A stretch of 64,000 nt of DNA, from positions 383,599 through 447,598 of the forward strand of contig CAKVHF010000001.1 of assembly GCA_934748015.1 (NCBI GenBank). Direction: 5' to 3'. This document shows positions 34,372 to 43,474 of this stretch, piece by piece. The DNA comes from an uncultured Clostridia bacterium. Its GTDB lineage: Bacteria; Bacillota; Clostridia; Christensenellales; UBA1242. Under the pieces are notes generated by a model, which saw nothing but the letters and a program-made list of their open reading frames with translations, was not told where the DNA came from and did not search any database. Numbering within the stretch: the stretch's first letter is position 1; every line of letters starts with the position of its first letter. The translations under genes were made by a program, and so were the position numbers.

Positions 34372-35115
34372 TTAGTCTTCGCACTCATCGTCATAATTGT
34401 CAACATTGTGATATACTTCTTGAACATCATCATTGTCTTCCAATGCATCAATCAATTTACCAAAACTACCTAGTTTGTCTTCTGGAATAGTAACATAACT
34501 ATTAGGTATCATCTCTACATCTGCATTTTCAACAGCAATTTTGTTGTTATCAAAGTACTCTTTAACAGAATCTAGAGCATCAGAATCTGTATAGATCGTG
34601 AAATAATCATCTCCGATCTCCACATCTTCTGCACCAGCCTCTAGAGCATACATCATCATGTCGTCATCACTGATACCATTGCCTTTTGCAACAATGATTA
34701 CACCTTTGCGATTAAACATGTATGATACACAACCTGTTGAGCCTAGGCTACCACCAAACTTATCGAAATAATGTCTAACATCTGATGCTGTACGATTTTT
34801 GTTATCAGTAAGACAATATACAATAACTGCACTTCCTGCTGGACCATAACCCTCGTATGTAATTGCCTCGTAGTTAACTGCACCTAACTCTCCAGATGCT
34901 TTTTTGATAACTCTAGTGATATTCTCACCAGGCATATTAGCAGATTTTGCCTTTGTAATTAGGTTTTTTAATCTAGGATTGCTATTTGGGTCTGCACCAC
35001 CTAGCTTAACAGCTACAGCAATCTCTCTACCTATTTTTGTAAATATTTTGGAGTTAGCGGCATCGTTTTTTGCCTTAGTATGTTTGATTGAACTCCATTT
35101 ATTATGTCCTGACAT
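34372..35115 (-). CDS. yebC: YebC/PmpR family protein
   Basis: 247 residues. The N-terminus S-G-H-N-K-W-S-S-I-K and the A-N-M-P-G motif near residue 55 are diagnostic, as is Y-E-G-Y-G-P-x-G. Members were described as transcription regulators and more recently as ribosome-associated factors helping with difficult sequences. It starts eight bases after the rRNA methyltransferase gene ends, suggesting one transcript. Confidence 0.95.
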   Translation of the reverse strand: MSGHNKWSSIKHTKAKNDAANSKIFTKIGREIAVAVKLGGADPNSNPRLKNLITKAKSANMPGENITRVIKKASGELGAVNYEAITYEGYGPAGSAVIVYCLTDNKNRTASDVRHYFDKFGGSLGSTGCVSYMFNRKGVIIVAKGNGISDDDMMMYALEAGAEDVEIGDDYFTIYTDSDALDSVKEYFDNNKIAVENADVEMIPNSYVTIPEDKLGSFGKLIDALEDNDDVQEVYHNVDNYDDECED

Positions 35116-35123
35116 AAATTAAT

Positions 35124-35873
35124 TTATTCCCCTTTAACTCGATTTAGATTATACATGATTATACCTGCTGACACGCTAGCGTTTAGGCTTTCCACACCGC
35201 CCATCATTGGTATCGCAATGGTCATAGTTGATATTTTGCGTAATTCGTCTGCAACCCCATTGCCCTCATTGCCTATTATTATACCAAATTTGTCTTTATT
35301 TGGTCTACTATTTTCTATACTTTTTCCATTCATATCACAGCAAATTATATCGCATTTTATCTCCTTAGATAGTTTTGCAATATCATCATATGTTGTTTTG
35401 ACAACTTTGCACTTGAAATTATTGCCCATACTACATCTTGCGACTTTGGAAGAATAAGCGTAAGTACAATTAATGCACAATATTGTCTCATATCCGAAAG
35501 CAACCGCACTACGCATTATTGAACCTAAATTATTAGGATCTTGGATATTGTCTAGAATAAGAAATTTATCTATGTGTTGAAAATTTACATCATATTTAGG
35601 TATTGTCGCTATAGCAAAAACACCAGTCGTGGTTTCTGTTTGCGACAAATATTTCGCAACACTGCTGGAAATGGTCACACTATCAAATTTACCTTTGTGA
35701 TCAAATTTCGCATCTGCGGACACCATAACTGTCTCCGTCAATCCCATATCGCATAATTCTTTAATTATTTTTGGGCTTTCAACGAGAGTTTTGCCCTCTT
35801 TCTGTGAAAAGTCTCTGTCTTGCAACTTCTTAGCATATTTAATTAATTTGTTATCCCTACTCTCTATTATCAT
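35124..35873 (-). CDS. SpoU/TrmH family RNA 2'-O-methyltransferase
   Basis: 249 residues. A substrate-binding N-terminal domain (K-Y-A-K-K-L-Q-D-R near the start) is followed by the SPOUT knot motifs: D-N-I-Q-D-P-N-N-L-G-S-I-M-R, I-I-I-G-N-E-G-N-G-V and a closing E-S-L-N-A-S-V-S-A-G. These fit the TrmH/RlmB group that methylates rRNA ribose; the exact site cannot be told. GGGAG precedes the ATG. Downstream is yebC. Confidence 0.9.
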   Translation of the reverse strand: MIIESRDNKLIKYAKKLQDRDFSQKEGKTLVESPKIIKELCDMGLTETVMVSADAKFDHKGKFDSVTISSSVAKYLSQTETTTGVFAIATIPKYDVNFQHIDKFLILDNIQDPNNLGSIMRSAVAFGYETILCINCTYAYSSKVARCSMGNNFKCKVVKTTYDDIAKLSKEIKCDIICCDMNGKSIENSRPNKDKFGIIIGNEGNGVADELRKISTMTIAIPMMGGVESLNASVSAGIIMYNLNRVKGE

Positions 35874-35934
35874 ATCTTCTCCCAGTCGGCAATTTGATTA
35901 ATTTGCCACTAATATAAGTATAGCTGATATAAAG

Positions 35935-35971
35935 ACAAAAAACAACATAACGGATGTATGTTGTTTTTTTT
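35935..35971. terminator. Terminator after rplT
   Basis: ACAACATA (35942-35949) pairs with TATGTTGT (35957-35964), flanked by A and T runs, so it can work on either strand; the minus-strand rplT operon uses it. Confidence 0.8.
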
Positions 35972-35987
35972 AGTAAAACTGCGTTAA

Positions 35988-36347
35988 TTATGCTTGTTTT
36001 AAAGCATTTTTAGCAGTGCTAACTAGTTGAGCAAAAGCCTTCTCGTCAGTTGCAGCCATATCAGCAAGAACCTTTCTGTTAAGGTTGATATTAGCAACCT
36101 TTAGACCATGCATAAATTGGCTATAAGACATATCATTCATTCTGCAACCAGCATTGATTCTTGCAATCCATAGTTGACGGAAATCTCTCTTCTTAAGTCT
36201 TCTGCCAATATAAGCATATTGACCACTCTTCATAACTGCTTGGTTAGCTACTCTATATAGTTTGCTTCTAGCACCCCAGTAACCTTTAGCAGACTTTAAA
36301 ACTTTTCTTCTTTTCTTCAATGCATTTACTGCTCTTTTAATTCTCAT
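35988..36347 (-). CDS. rplT: 50S ribosomal protein L20
   Basis: 119 residues, standard size, with R-R-K-V-L-K and G-Y-W-G-A-R-S in the basic N-terminal tail and L-W-I-A-R-I-N-A in the core. It nucleates 23S rRNA folding. In Bacillus, L20 represses its own operon through the infC leader, and the same leader-attenuator layout is seen here. GGAGG precedes the ATG. Confidence 0.97.
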   Translation of the reverse strand: MRIKRAVNALKKRRKVLKSAKGYWGARSKLYRVANQAVMKSGQYAYIGRRLKKRDFRQLWIARINAGCRMNDMSYSQFMHGLKVANINLNRKVLADMAATDEKAFAQLVSTAKNALKQA

Positions 36348-36372
36348 TATTATTTCCCTCCGATGTTAGTTT

Positions 36373-36567
36373 TTAGCCAACTAATAGTCCTTTAACATTC
36401 TTTTGGTCTGCCTTGGAAACGTAAGTTGCTTTTCTAAGACCTCTCTTTCTGTCTTGAGACTTTTTAGTCAAAATGTGTCTTCTGTTTTGTTTGTTTCTTT
36501 TAATTGCTCCAGATTTCTTAAGAGTAAATCTCTTTTTTGCTCCAGAATGTGTTTTTTGTTTAGGCAT
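36373..36567 (-). CDS. rpmI: 50S ribosomal protein L35
   Basis: 64 residues, beginning P-K-Q-K-T-H-S-G-A-K-K-R-F, with the R-R-H-I-L-T-K-K-S motif. It lies between infC and rplT with AGGAG upstream, the conserved infC-rpmI-rplT order. Confidence 0.97.
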   Translation of the reverse strand: MPKQKTHSGAKKRFTLKKSGAIKRNKQNRRHILTKKSQDRKRGLRKATYVSKADQKNVKGLLVG

Positions 36568-36587
36568 AATTTTCCTCTCCTTGTATA

Positions 36588-37106
36588 TTATTTGTTAGTT
36601 GTATTAGGTGTAAGAATCATAATTATCTGTCTACCATTGATCTCTGGCTTGCTAGTCATTGTGCATACATCACTAAGAAGTTCGTAAAATTTCTCCATAA
36701 TAGGCATACCCATCTGTGGATTAGCCAATTGTCTACCAAACATACGCAAACTTACCTTTACTTTGTCGCCTGCTAGCAAGAATTTTCTAACATTCTTTGC
36801 TTTGAACGCTAAGTCGTTTTCGGCAATATTCATGCTTAATTGCATACCTTTAACTTCGGCAACTTTTTGCTTCTTTTTGGCTTCTTTTTCCCTCTTAAGT
36901 GTATCAAACTTATGCTTGCCGTAATCCATGATACGACATACTGGTGGTACTGCTGTAGGCGAAATTAATACTAGATCCAACTCAGCATCTTCTGCCATTT
37001 GCATAGCCTCTAGTCTAGTAACAACGCCGTGTTGTGTACCATCTGCACCGATAAGTCTTACATTATCGGCTGTAATTTGCTCATTAATAAGTAAATCTTT
37101 AATAAT
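36588..37106 (-). CDS. infC: Translation initiation factor IF-3, probable AUU start
   Basis: About 171-172 residues. The family start (K-D-L-L-I-N-E-Q-I) follows two in-frame ATT codons at 37104-37106 and 37101-37103, which stand five and eight bases after GGAGGT (37117-37112). An ATG at 37151 overlaps the attenuator stem and would add untypical residues. AUU start codons are well known for infC and allow IF-3 to repress its own translation. Core motifs P-P-V-C-R-I-M-D-Y-G-K and the C-terminal M-F-G-R-Q are present. IF-3 keeps 30S subunits free and checks start codons. Confidence 0.93.
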   Translation of the reverse strand: MIKDLLINEQITADNVRLIGADGTQHGVVTRLEAMQMAEDAELDLVLISPTAVPPVCRIMDYGKHKFDTLKREKEAKKKQKVAEVKGMQLSMNIAENDLAFKAKNVRKFLLAGDKVKVSLRMFGRQLANPQMGMPIMEKFYELLSDVCTMTSKPEINGRQIIMILTPNTTNK

Positions 37107-37127
37107 CTTATACCTCCATTTCAGATT

Positions 37128-37256
37128 AAAAAAAGTGGACACACAATCCACCTTCTCAATTACTAAAAAAACTATTATTAATCATTTTTTTAATAAACCA
37201 CACCTAGATAATCAATGTTTCCGATGGGTGAGAAGTGAACTTCTACTTTTTTGAAC
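37128..37256 (-). promoter_or_regulatory. infC leader with intrinsic attenuator (L20-type autoregulation)
   Basis: Between the promoter and infC, a hairpin GTGGA/TCCAC (37151-37147 with 37139-37135, minus strand) is followed by seven T and ends about 20 bases before the start codon, an intrinsic attenuator. Upstream the leader forms AGAAGT/ACTTCT and CACC/GGTG pairings. The Bacillus infC-rpmI-rplT operon is controlled by L20-dependent attenuation in the same place; assignment to the L20 leader family is inferred. Confidence 0.55.
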
Positions 37257-37262
37257 AATGCA

Positions 37263-37291
37263 ATTATATCAAAGGATATATGTCTTGTCAA
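37263..37291 (-). promoter_or_regulatory. Consensus promoter of infC-rpmI-rplT
   Basis: On the minus strand TTGACA (37291-37286), 17 bases, TATAAT (37268-37263), a perfect sigma-A-type match. Confidence 0.85.
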
Positions 37292-37363
37292 CAGTTTTTG
37301 TTAAATAAAACAATTTTTTGTTGGCTTTTTTAATAAACGCAAGCATATTTGGAGCAAAAAAAT

Positions 37364-37517
37364 GGGCGTTGTATGTGATGCAATAATGGAGGAATTGTTG
37401 AACAAAAAGCCTTTCATCTTTGCATCACGAGCATCCCGCCGAAAATCGGCGGAGATGCCCACAGGCACAGAGGGTGGTAATATTCTATTACCCCCCCTCT
37501 GTGCCTATACAACGCCC
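37364..37517. repeat. GC-rich three-arm palindromic element abutting the spoIVB stop codon
   Basis: GGGCGTTGTAT (37364-37374) pairs with ATACAACGCCC (37507-37517), closing three arms: GTGATGCAA/TTGCATCAC with a long loop (37375-37428), a GCATC/GATGC arm with an inner CGCCGA/TCGGCG stem (37431-37458), and AGGCACAGAGGG/CCCTCTGTGCCT with inner GGTAATA/TATTACC (37463-37506). On the minus strand it starts with the last base of the spoIVB TAG and ends directly before a run of T, so it may also act as a terminator. Its ends resemble the element after era. Confidence 0.6.
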
Positions 37518-38722
37518 TATATCATCCAATCTATAAATAATCCAAAACCCTTAGTAGAATCATTGAGAAACACATGTGTAACCGCACCTATTAATTTACC
37601 GCCCTGAATAATTGGACTACCACTCATTCCCTGAACTATCCCGCCAGTCTGTTGCAATAATTCCTTATCAGTTACTCTAATAACCATGCTTTTGGCTTCG
37701 CTATTATTTTGATAATTTGTTTTAATTATCTCTATATCATATTCTTTGACCTGCTTTCCATTGATACAAGATAGTATTTTTGCCTTGCCTGGTTTGACAG
37801 TCGCTGTGCCACCAATTTCTATTTCGTTTAGATCCGCAGTATACTCTGCAATATTATATACTTTGCCATACACACCATACTCATTGTTTCGATCAACATC
37901 ACCTACTGCACTATCTGTTGTATTAAATACCCCCAATAGCTGTCCTGCTTCACCTTTCTGACCAACTCTTATCCCCACAATGTTACAATTGTATATATTT
38001 CCTCCAGTTATATCTAGTGGGACACCACTCCCGTCAAGACTTATTGCATGCCCCAAAGCACCATAATTAGAGTCAGAGTCCACATAAGTCAATGTCCCAA
38101 CACCCATAGCATCCTCTTTAAGCCACAATCCCAACTTATAAGTGTTCGTCTGCACATCTTTTGCGGGATATATTGTTGTGTCTTTCTCTTGTCCGTTATG
38201 CAAAAATTTTACCTTAATTCCATTTACGCAGTTATCACTATTTAAGATATCCAAAATATCTTGAACACAAGAAATATCCTTATCATTCATGCCAACAATC
38301 ATATCACCAACCTGTATCCCACTATCCAACATTGGATAAGCCTTGCCAGTTTTCGTTATTATATAATTGCTTCCAACGACTATTACGCCATTGGTGTTGA
38401 CCCCAAATCCAAGTGCTTTGCCACCTACAAAAACTTTGTTATCTACAACACTAACTTTGAGATTTTTAATATTAAATATGTTAAACAGCTTATATTTAAT
38501 AGAATACTCTCTAATTGCATTCTCTTCTTCGGTAGTAAAACATTGTTCATACTCACGATCAACAACCGCCGACTTAGTCTGCAACAATCTACTAAATTCA
38601 TCCTGCGACATAACAATATTGTCGTCCATCATAATGATATCATACGGAACAAAACACAGTATCATTGTTAAAACAAACGAAATTATACAAAAAATTAGTA
38701 CCTTAACCTTGCTTGTTCGCAT
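37517..38722 (-). CDS. spoIVB: SpoIVB peptidase (S55), SigK checkpoint protease
   Basis: 401 residues from the ATG at 38720-38722, with GGTGGG upstream. An N-terminal membrane helix is followed by a PDZ domain (G-I-Q-V-G-D-M-I-V-G region), then a serine peptidase domain with G-A-L-G-H-A-I-S for the His and G-M-S-G-S-P-I-I-Q near the C-terminus for the Ser. The end G-A-V-T-H-V-F-L-N-D closely fits SpoIVB. It is made in the forespore and triggers SpoIVFB to activate pro-SigK; it is a SigF/SigG-type target. The usual neighbours recN and spo0A are absent. Confidence 0.95.
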   Translation of the reverse strand: MRTSKVKVLIFCIISFVLTMILCFVPYDIIMMDDNIVMSQDEFSRLLQTKSAVVDREYEQCFTTEEENAIREYSIKYKLFNIFNIKNLKVSVVDNKVFVGGKALGFGVNTNGVIVVGSNYIITKTGKAYPMLDSGIQVGDMIVGMNDKDISCVQDILDILNSDNCVNGIKVKFLHNGQEKDTTIYPAKDVQTNTYKLGLWLKEDAMGVGTLTYVDSDSNYGALGHAISLDGSGVPLDITGGNIYNCNIVGIRVGQKGEAGQLLGVFNTTDSAVGDVDRNNEYGVYGKVYNIAEYTADLNEIEIGGTATVKPGKAKILSCINGKQVKEYDIEIIKTNYQNNSEAKSMVIRVTDKELLQQTGGIVQGMSGSPIIQGGKLIGAVTHVFLNDSTKGFGLFIDWMI

Positions 38723-38827
38723 ATCACCCACCATAGAAATTAATATTACAATGATAGTGTATGCAGAATTGGACAAATTATCAGTAGAAAGAAAAAACGG
38801 TCAACAATAGTCAACCGCTTATATTTA

Positions 38828-40024
38828 TTATTTAGACTTCTTTTGAGATTTCTTCTTGTTTGCTACATTTCTTTTTGATTTAGCAGGCTTTTTCTTAGTA
38901 TATTTCAAAGCTTTGATATAGCATCTACGTTTCTTATGGAACACCCTCTCGTAATCAGCAAACTGATTTTGAATAGTAATATTGTTTTCCAACTGCAACA
39001 ACGACTCAAGATATTCGACCTTATCTTCGATGAAATTATTAAGGATCTTATTAAATATAAATGCCGTAACACCTTTTGTCCTATATTCTTGATCAACAGC
39101 AAACAACGCAAGATCGCAAACTTTTGGGTGCTTCAATTCTTTTAGTAGTCCAAAAATGTGTGGTGTAACCAACTTGCCCTTCATCTTCTGCATTGATTTA
39201 GCAAAATTAGGAAACGCAAGGCCAAAGCCAATCAATTTGTCCTCTTTGTTAACAACAAGGCACATATATCTTGGGTTAACTACTAGTTTAAATTGACTTA
39301 CAAACTGTTCTTCTAACTTCTTAGTAATTGGCACAACTCCATACAAAGGCGCGTAACAATCGTTAAGAAGCTTAAATATTTGATCCTTATATTTGTTGAT
39401 CAAGACACTCTTACTCTTAATTTTAATTTCTCTAAAACCATATCTCTCAGAGATCTTGTCTACTAGCCTTGTTGTTCTCTCATCAACATGATCTGGCATA
39501 ATTATTTTGTATTCTAACCAGTCAACATCCTTAATATAGCCAAGCTTGTCCAAGTGGTCCTTGTAATATGAATAATAATAATTCTCTTCAAATGTAGACA
39601 ATTGATCAAAGCCTTCAATCAAAAGTCCCTCACGCTCTAGGTCATTAAATCCAAGAGGTCCATGAACGGCATCCATTTTCTTACTTTTTGCCCATTTTTC
39701 TACTGCATCAAACAATGCCTTGGATACATCATAATCGTCAATAAAATCTACTCTTGAGAATCTGACCATCTTTTTGCCAGTCTTCTCATTGCTGGCATTT
39801 TGCAAAATGCCAGCAATTCTACCCGCTAACATTCCATCCTTGTACGCCAAATAATATACAGTTTCGCAATCTTCATAGTTTGCATTTTTCTTTGGACTGA
39901 AAATACTCATCTCATCAGCAATAATCGGTGGGACAAAGTATGGACAATCCTTATATAATTTCAATTGAAAATTAACAAATAATTTCTGTTGTTTTTTTGT
40001 TTTAACTTCTACTATCTCTACCAT
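38828..40024 (-). CDS. GNAT-like acyltransferase family protein
   Basis: 398 residues. N-terminal half: F-V-P-P-I-I-A-D-E, A-Y-K-D-G-M-L-A-G-R-I-A-G and V-H-G-P-L-G-F-N-D, as in a widespread family of uncharacterised two-lobed GNAT-fold proteins. The C-terminal half has a second GNAT-like lobe (G-F-G-L-A-F-P near 250). The last 30 residues are strongly Lys-rich. Substrate unknown. AGGA precedes the ATG. It stands between spoIVB and a LysM protein with no obvious operon link. Confidence 0.65.
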   Translation of the reverse strand: MVEIVEVKTKKQQKLFVNFQLKLYKDCPYFVPPIIADEMSIFSPKKNANYEDCETVYYLAYKDGMLAGRIAGILQNASNEKTGKKMVRFSRVDFIDDYDVSKALFDAVEKWAKSKKMDAVHGPLGFNDLEREGLLIEGFDQLSTFEENYYYSYYKDHLDKLGYIKDVDWLEYKIIMPDHVDERTTRLVDKISERYGFREIKIKSKSVLINKYKDQIFKLLNDCYAPLYGVVPITKKLEEQFVSQFKLVVNPRYMCLVVNKEDKLIGFGLAFPNFAKSMQKMKGKLVTPHIFGLLKELKHPKVCDLALFAVDQEYRTKGVTAFIFNKILNNFIEDKVEYLESLLQLENNITIQNQFADYERVFHKKRRCYIKALKYTKKKPAKSKRNVANKKKSQKKSK

Positions 40025-40081
40025 AACTTACTATCCTATGTAAAAAATCTTTTATTAGTATAAACAATATTACTCCTTTAG

Positions 40082-40492
40082 TCAATTGATTTTCTGGCTA
40101 TCAACGATTAATCTCTGCCCAACAAACAATTTTTTTGTTTTCAGATTGTTAATTTTGACCATTTGGGCAACATCAAGACCAAATTGACTACAGATCTTAT
40201 CTATCGTATCCATAGGTGACACTATATAGGTTGCACCACAATTACATTCTTTGATAATAACATTGTTGAGAAATATATCATCACTATTAGCTACAAAACC
40301 TTTCTTGGCTAAAGTATCAACTGTGTCGCTACTACCAACCTTATACATTACATCCTTAGGAAAATTGGCAATAACATATACCCCATCATCACTACCAGAG
40401 ATTGCCTCAGCACTCACTCCATTGTACATATTGTCTATCACAGACTTGTTCTCTGACTTAACAGAGCCATATACCAATCTAACCTTCTGCAC
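40082..40492 (-). CDS. LysM-domain protein
   Basis: 136 residues from GTG 40490-40492, placed five bases after AGGAGG; an ATG six codons upstream lies before that site. A C-terminal LysM domain (about 88-133) has Y-I-V-S-P-M-D-T-I-D-K-I-C, L-D-V-A-Q-M-V-K-I-N-N-L and F-V-G-Q-R-L-I-V. The N-terminal part (about 1-80) is of unknown fold, and no signal peptide is seen. In sporeformers, cytoplasmically made LysM proteins of this size often join the spore coat or cortex; that role here is inference. Confidence 0.75.
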   Translation of the reverse strand: MQKVRLVYGSVKSENKSVIDNMYNGVSAEAISGSDDGVYVIANFPKDVMYKVGSSDTVDTLAKKGFVANSDDIFLNNVIIKECNCGATYIVSPMDTIDKICSQFGLDVAQMVKINNLKTKKLFVGQRLIVDSQKIN

Positions 40493-40605
40493 ATTAACCT
40501 CCTGTTGCATAAAAGCAAATATATATTATGTAATATTTATATTATCATAAATAATACATATATGATAATAGAACTAAAAAAAACAGATTAAATAGAGGTG
40601 ATATT

Positions 40606-42108
40606 ATCAAAAGCATTATTAGATCATTATTTACTATAACAGTCTTCAGCGTAGCAACCAGAGCATTTGGATTTCTGTACAAAATCATCTTATCTAGATC
40701 TATATCAACCCAAGCACTAGGTGTCTACAACATTGCACTAAGCATATTCTCAGTACTGGCAACTATACTATGTAGTGGATTAACAATTGCTTTGTCCAGA
40801 ATGGTATCAATCAATTATAGCAAAAAAAGCACTGGACAAAATAACAAACTAATGTACTGCGGACTGATTATTTCAATTGCACTTAGTTTGATATTAACAG
40901 CATTACTATTATTAGGTAGACCACTTCTAACACAATCGGTTGCAGGCAATGACGGATGGGTACTATTAGTTATTATGATACCGTGTCTAATTAGTAGTGC
41001 TGTATATACACCATTTAGATCTTACCTGATGGGTAGAGAAATGTTTTACCAAAGTAGTATGGTGGAATTTGTTGAACAAATACTGCGTATAATTGTGTTC
41101 TTTATTATCTACATAGTATGTCAATCTGTGTCTACAATATATGCCCCTGCCATAGCCATGAGTATAGCAGGCATAGCAAGTACAATTTTAGGCATAATGT
41201 ATTACAAGAAAGCAGGCGGAAAAATACAACATTGCAAAAGTCAATACAGTATAATAATCAAACGCAGTACGCCAATCACTCTAGTAAAACTGTTATCAGT
41301 TATCACTATGCCACTACTTACAATAGTTATGCCACTACTACTTGTTAAGTATGGTTACAGCAATCAACAAGCATTGTCAGAGTTGGGCATAGTTACCGGA
41401 ATGGCACTACCTCTACTTAGTATCCCAGGAACAATAATAGGATCATTAGCAGTTGCAATTTTGCCATCAATCACTACCTTGTATGCCAACAATAAACAAC
41501 AAGAAATATCTCGTCAGGTCACCTCTGCAATAACATTTACACTTATTACTACAGCCATTTGTGTACCAATATTTTTTGTCTTTGGACAAGAAATTTGTAA
41601 CATAATCTTTGGCAACGAAATGTCAGGAATATTGCTAGAAAAGTCTTGCTGGATAATGATACCAATGGGCGTAAACCAGATTACTACAACCATTCTTAAC
41701 TCTATTGGATATGAAAAGCATACTTTTGCATACTATCTTATTGGTGGCATGTTTTTGACAATAGTTATGATATTATTGTCAAAATATCTTGGTATTATGT
41801 CATTTATATATGCTTTAGCAACAAATTGTATAATTATAAGTTTATTAAATATTTTTAAAATTTCAAAACATGTTAATATTAGGGCTAGTGTAATAAAAGA
41901 TGCTGTGTGGATAACTTTAGCAATAATTGCAACTATATTATTGGGTAATAATCTTAGTAATTTACTCAATAAATTATTATCACCTTTTATCAATATTTGT
42001 ATAATTAGTATAATAATGATATTCTCATTCTTTGCTCTATTATTGGCAACATCAACTATTAAGATTGCAGATATTAAACGCATAAAATTGAAAAAGAAAA
42101 ATGTATAG
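40606..42108 (+). CDS. SpoVB/MurJ-like polysaccharide or lipid flippase, non-AUG start
   Basis: About 500 residues if begun near 40603-40606. The frame is open from 40555 and its first segment (S-I-I-R-S-L-F, R-A-F-G-F-L-Y-K-I-I-L-S-R) matches the start of SpoVB-type MATE/MOP flippases, yet no ATG, GTG or TTG occurs before a TTG at 40792. GAGGTG at 40595-40600 is followed by in-frame ATT (40603) and ATC (40606). The 12-14 membrane segments fit the family, which flips lipid-linked precursors for the spore cortex. Beginning at 40792 would remove the first two helices. It is followed after 12 bases by a DUF421 gene and a DUF4363 gene. Confidence 0.75.
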   Translation: MKSIIRSLFTITVFSVATRAFGFLYKIILSRSISTQALGVYNIALSIFSVLATILCSGLTIALSRMVSINYSKKSTGQNNKLMYCGLIISIALSLILTALLLLGRPLLTQSVAGNDGWVLLVIMIPCLISSAVYTPFRSYLMGREMFYQSSMVEFVEQILRIIVFFIIYIVCQSVSTIYAPAIAMSIAGIASTILGIMYYKKAGGKIQHCKSQYSIIIKRSTPITLVKLLSVITMPLLTIVMPLLLVKYGYSNQQALSELGIVTGMALPLLSIPGTIIGSLAVAILPSITTLYANNKQQEISRQVTSAITFTLITTAICVPIFFVFGQEICNIIFGNEMSGILLEKSCWIMIPMGVNQITTTILNSIGYEKHTFAYYLIGGMFLTIVMILLSKYLGIMSFIYALATNCIIISLLNIFKISKHVNIRASVIKDAVWITLAIIATILLGNNLSNLLNKLLSPFINICIISIIMIFSFFALLLATSTIKIADIKRIKLKKKNV

Positions 42109-42120
42109 AAAATCGAGTAT

Positions 42121-42855
42121 ATGTCTACAATCTATAACATGACATTTACAATTATTTCAAGAAGTATTATTATTTATATTTTGGTATTGTTTTTGTTGCG
42201 TATTATGGGTAAGAGACAGATAGGTCAAATGCAACCTTACGAATTTGTTATTACCTTGATCATTGCTGATCTGGCAACAATCCCTATGGCTGATACCGCC
42301 CTACCACTACTGCATGGAATTATCCCCTTGCTTACTTTGTTGTGTATTCATTTCTTATTTACAGTACTGGAAAAGCGATCAATATGGATAAGAAAAGTAT
42401 TGAATGGTAAACCAGTTATTCTTATTGACCAAGATGGAATAAATTATGAAAATCTTAAACTAGTCAATATGAATTTCAACGATCTGCAAGAAGGATTGCG
42501 AACGGCTGGATACTTCAACCTAGAAGAGATACTTTACGCTATTATTCAGACCAATGGAACACTTACTGTACTGCCTAAGGCTGAATATGCTCCGCTTAAT
42601 GCCCAAGCAATAGAAAAGGAAGTGCCTCAATCTAGTCTACCTATTATATTAGTTGCAGAAGGTAAACTGATGAAGGAAAATGCAGAACTAGCAAAGATAC
42701 AAGAAAGTTACCTTAACAAATATCTTGTAAAAAATGGTATTAACAAAATAAAGGATGTATTGCTACTTACCATAAACACACAAGGTAAAATATATGTTCA
42801 AGCATACAATAGCAAAGCAAAAACTATAGAAACCGATTACTCGGGAGACTGGTAA
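42121..42855 (+). CDS. YetF family (DUF421) membrane protein
   Basis: 244 residues. Three membrane helices occupy the first 85 residues; the family motif L-R-I-M-G-K-R-Q-I-G-Q-M-Q-P-Y-E-F is at about 22-38. The cytoplasmic part has two YetF repeats, including L-R-T-A-G-Y-F-N-L-E-E-I-L-Y-A. Family members are spore or membrane proteins of unknown action. It is co-transcribed with the spoVB-like flippase and the DUF4363 gene (one-base gap), a grouping common in sporeforming Firmicutes. Confidence 0.88.
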   Translation: MSTIYNMTFTIISRSIIIYILVLFLLRIMGKRQIGQMQPYEFVITLIIADLATIPMADTALPLLHGIIPLLTLLCIHFLFTVLEKRSIWIRKVLNGKPVILIDQDGINYENLKLVNMNFNDLQEGLRTAGYFNLEEILYAIIQTNGTLTVLPKAEYAPLNAQAIEKEVPQSSLPIILVAEGKLMKENAELAKIQESYLNKYLVKNGINKIKDVLLLTINTQGKIYVQAYNSKAKTIETDYSGDW

Positions 42856-42856
42856 T

Positions 42857-43243
42857 ATGAAGAAAACTATAATTATAATTATTATTGCTGTACTGCTTAA
42901 TGCTTTTGCAATATATGAAGTAGTCAGTGTAAGCAATTTCAATGCCACTTTGCAGAGCAACGTTATGTCACTACCCAAGAAATACGAAGAAAACAAATCT
43001 AATATATCGGTACTTACTGAGGATGTAAAGGTAATAGGACAATTATGGGAAGATAATGAAAATAAACTATTTCTTATATTTAGTCACAAAGACTTAAGTG
43101 CAACATCGGATTCTATCAATAGGCTACTATCCTACACCGAAAATAACGATTACATTAATGCTTATGTCGAAGTAAAGCTGTTAGTAAGTTATGTTGATAA
43201 GAATACTTCAATTATGGGCTTCAATGTTCAAAATGTATTATAA
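42857..43243 (+). CDS. DUF4363 family protein
   Basis: 128 residues. A single N-terminal membrane helix (about 4-24) precedes a helical outer domain. Size, single anchor and position directly after a DUF421 gene fit DUF4363, whose members usually accompany YetF-type proteins. No catalytic motif. Ends before a bidirectional terminator. Confidence 0.7.
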   Translation: MKKTIIIIIIAVLLNAFAIYEVVSVSNFNATLQSNVMSLPKKYEENKSNISVLTEDVKVIGQLWEDNENKLFLIFSHKDLSATSDSINRLLSYTENNDYINAYVEVKLLVSYVDKNTSIMGFNVQNVL

Positions 43244-43339
43244 CTAATGCAGGTTAAATTGTAAACTAGACAAAAAACCAATAAGTCTGCAATTTCTAAA
43301 GTATAAATAAAATAAAACTATCTAATATAAATAGTAAGA

Positions 43340-43392
43340 AAAAAGTTGAGCTATCTAACCAATAATGGTTAAAAATTAGTTCAACTTTTTTT
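43340..43392. terminator. Bidirectional terminator between DUF4363 and the TIGR04086 gene
   Basis: AAAAAGTTGAGCTA (43340-43353) pairs with TAGTTCAACTTTTT (43377-43390), with inner AACCA/TGGTT. It serves convergent genes. Confidence 0.8.
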
Positions 43393-43474
43393 ATATTCTG
43401 ACAGTCCGAACATTAAAGTTATTTGTTAGATATAATGTTATAATAATTTATTAGATAAAATATTATAACAGATT

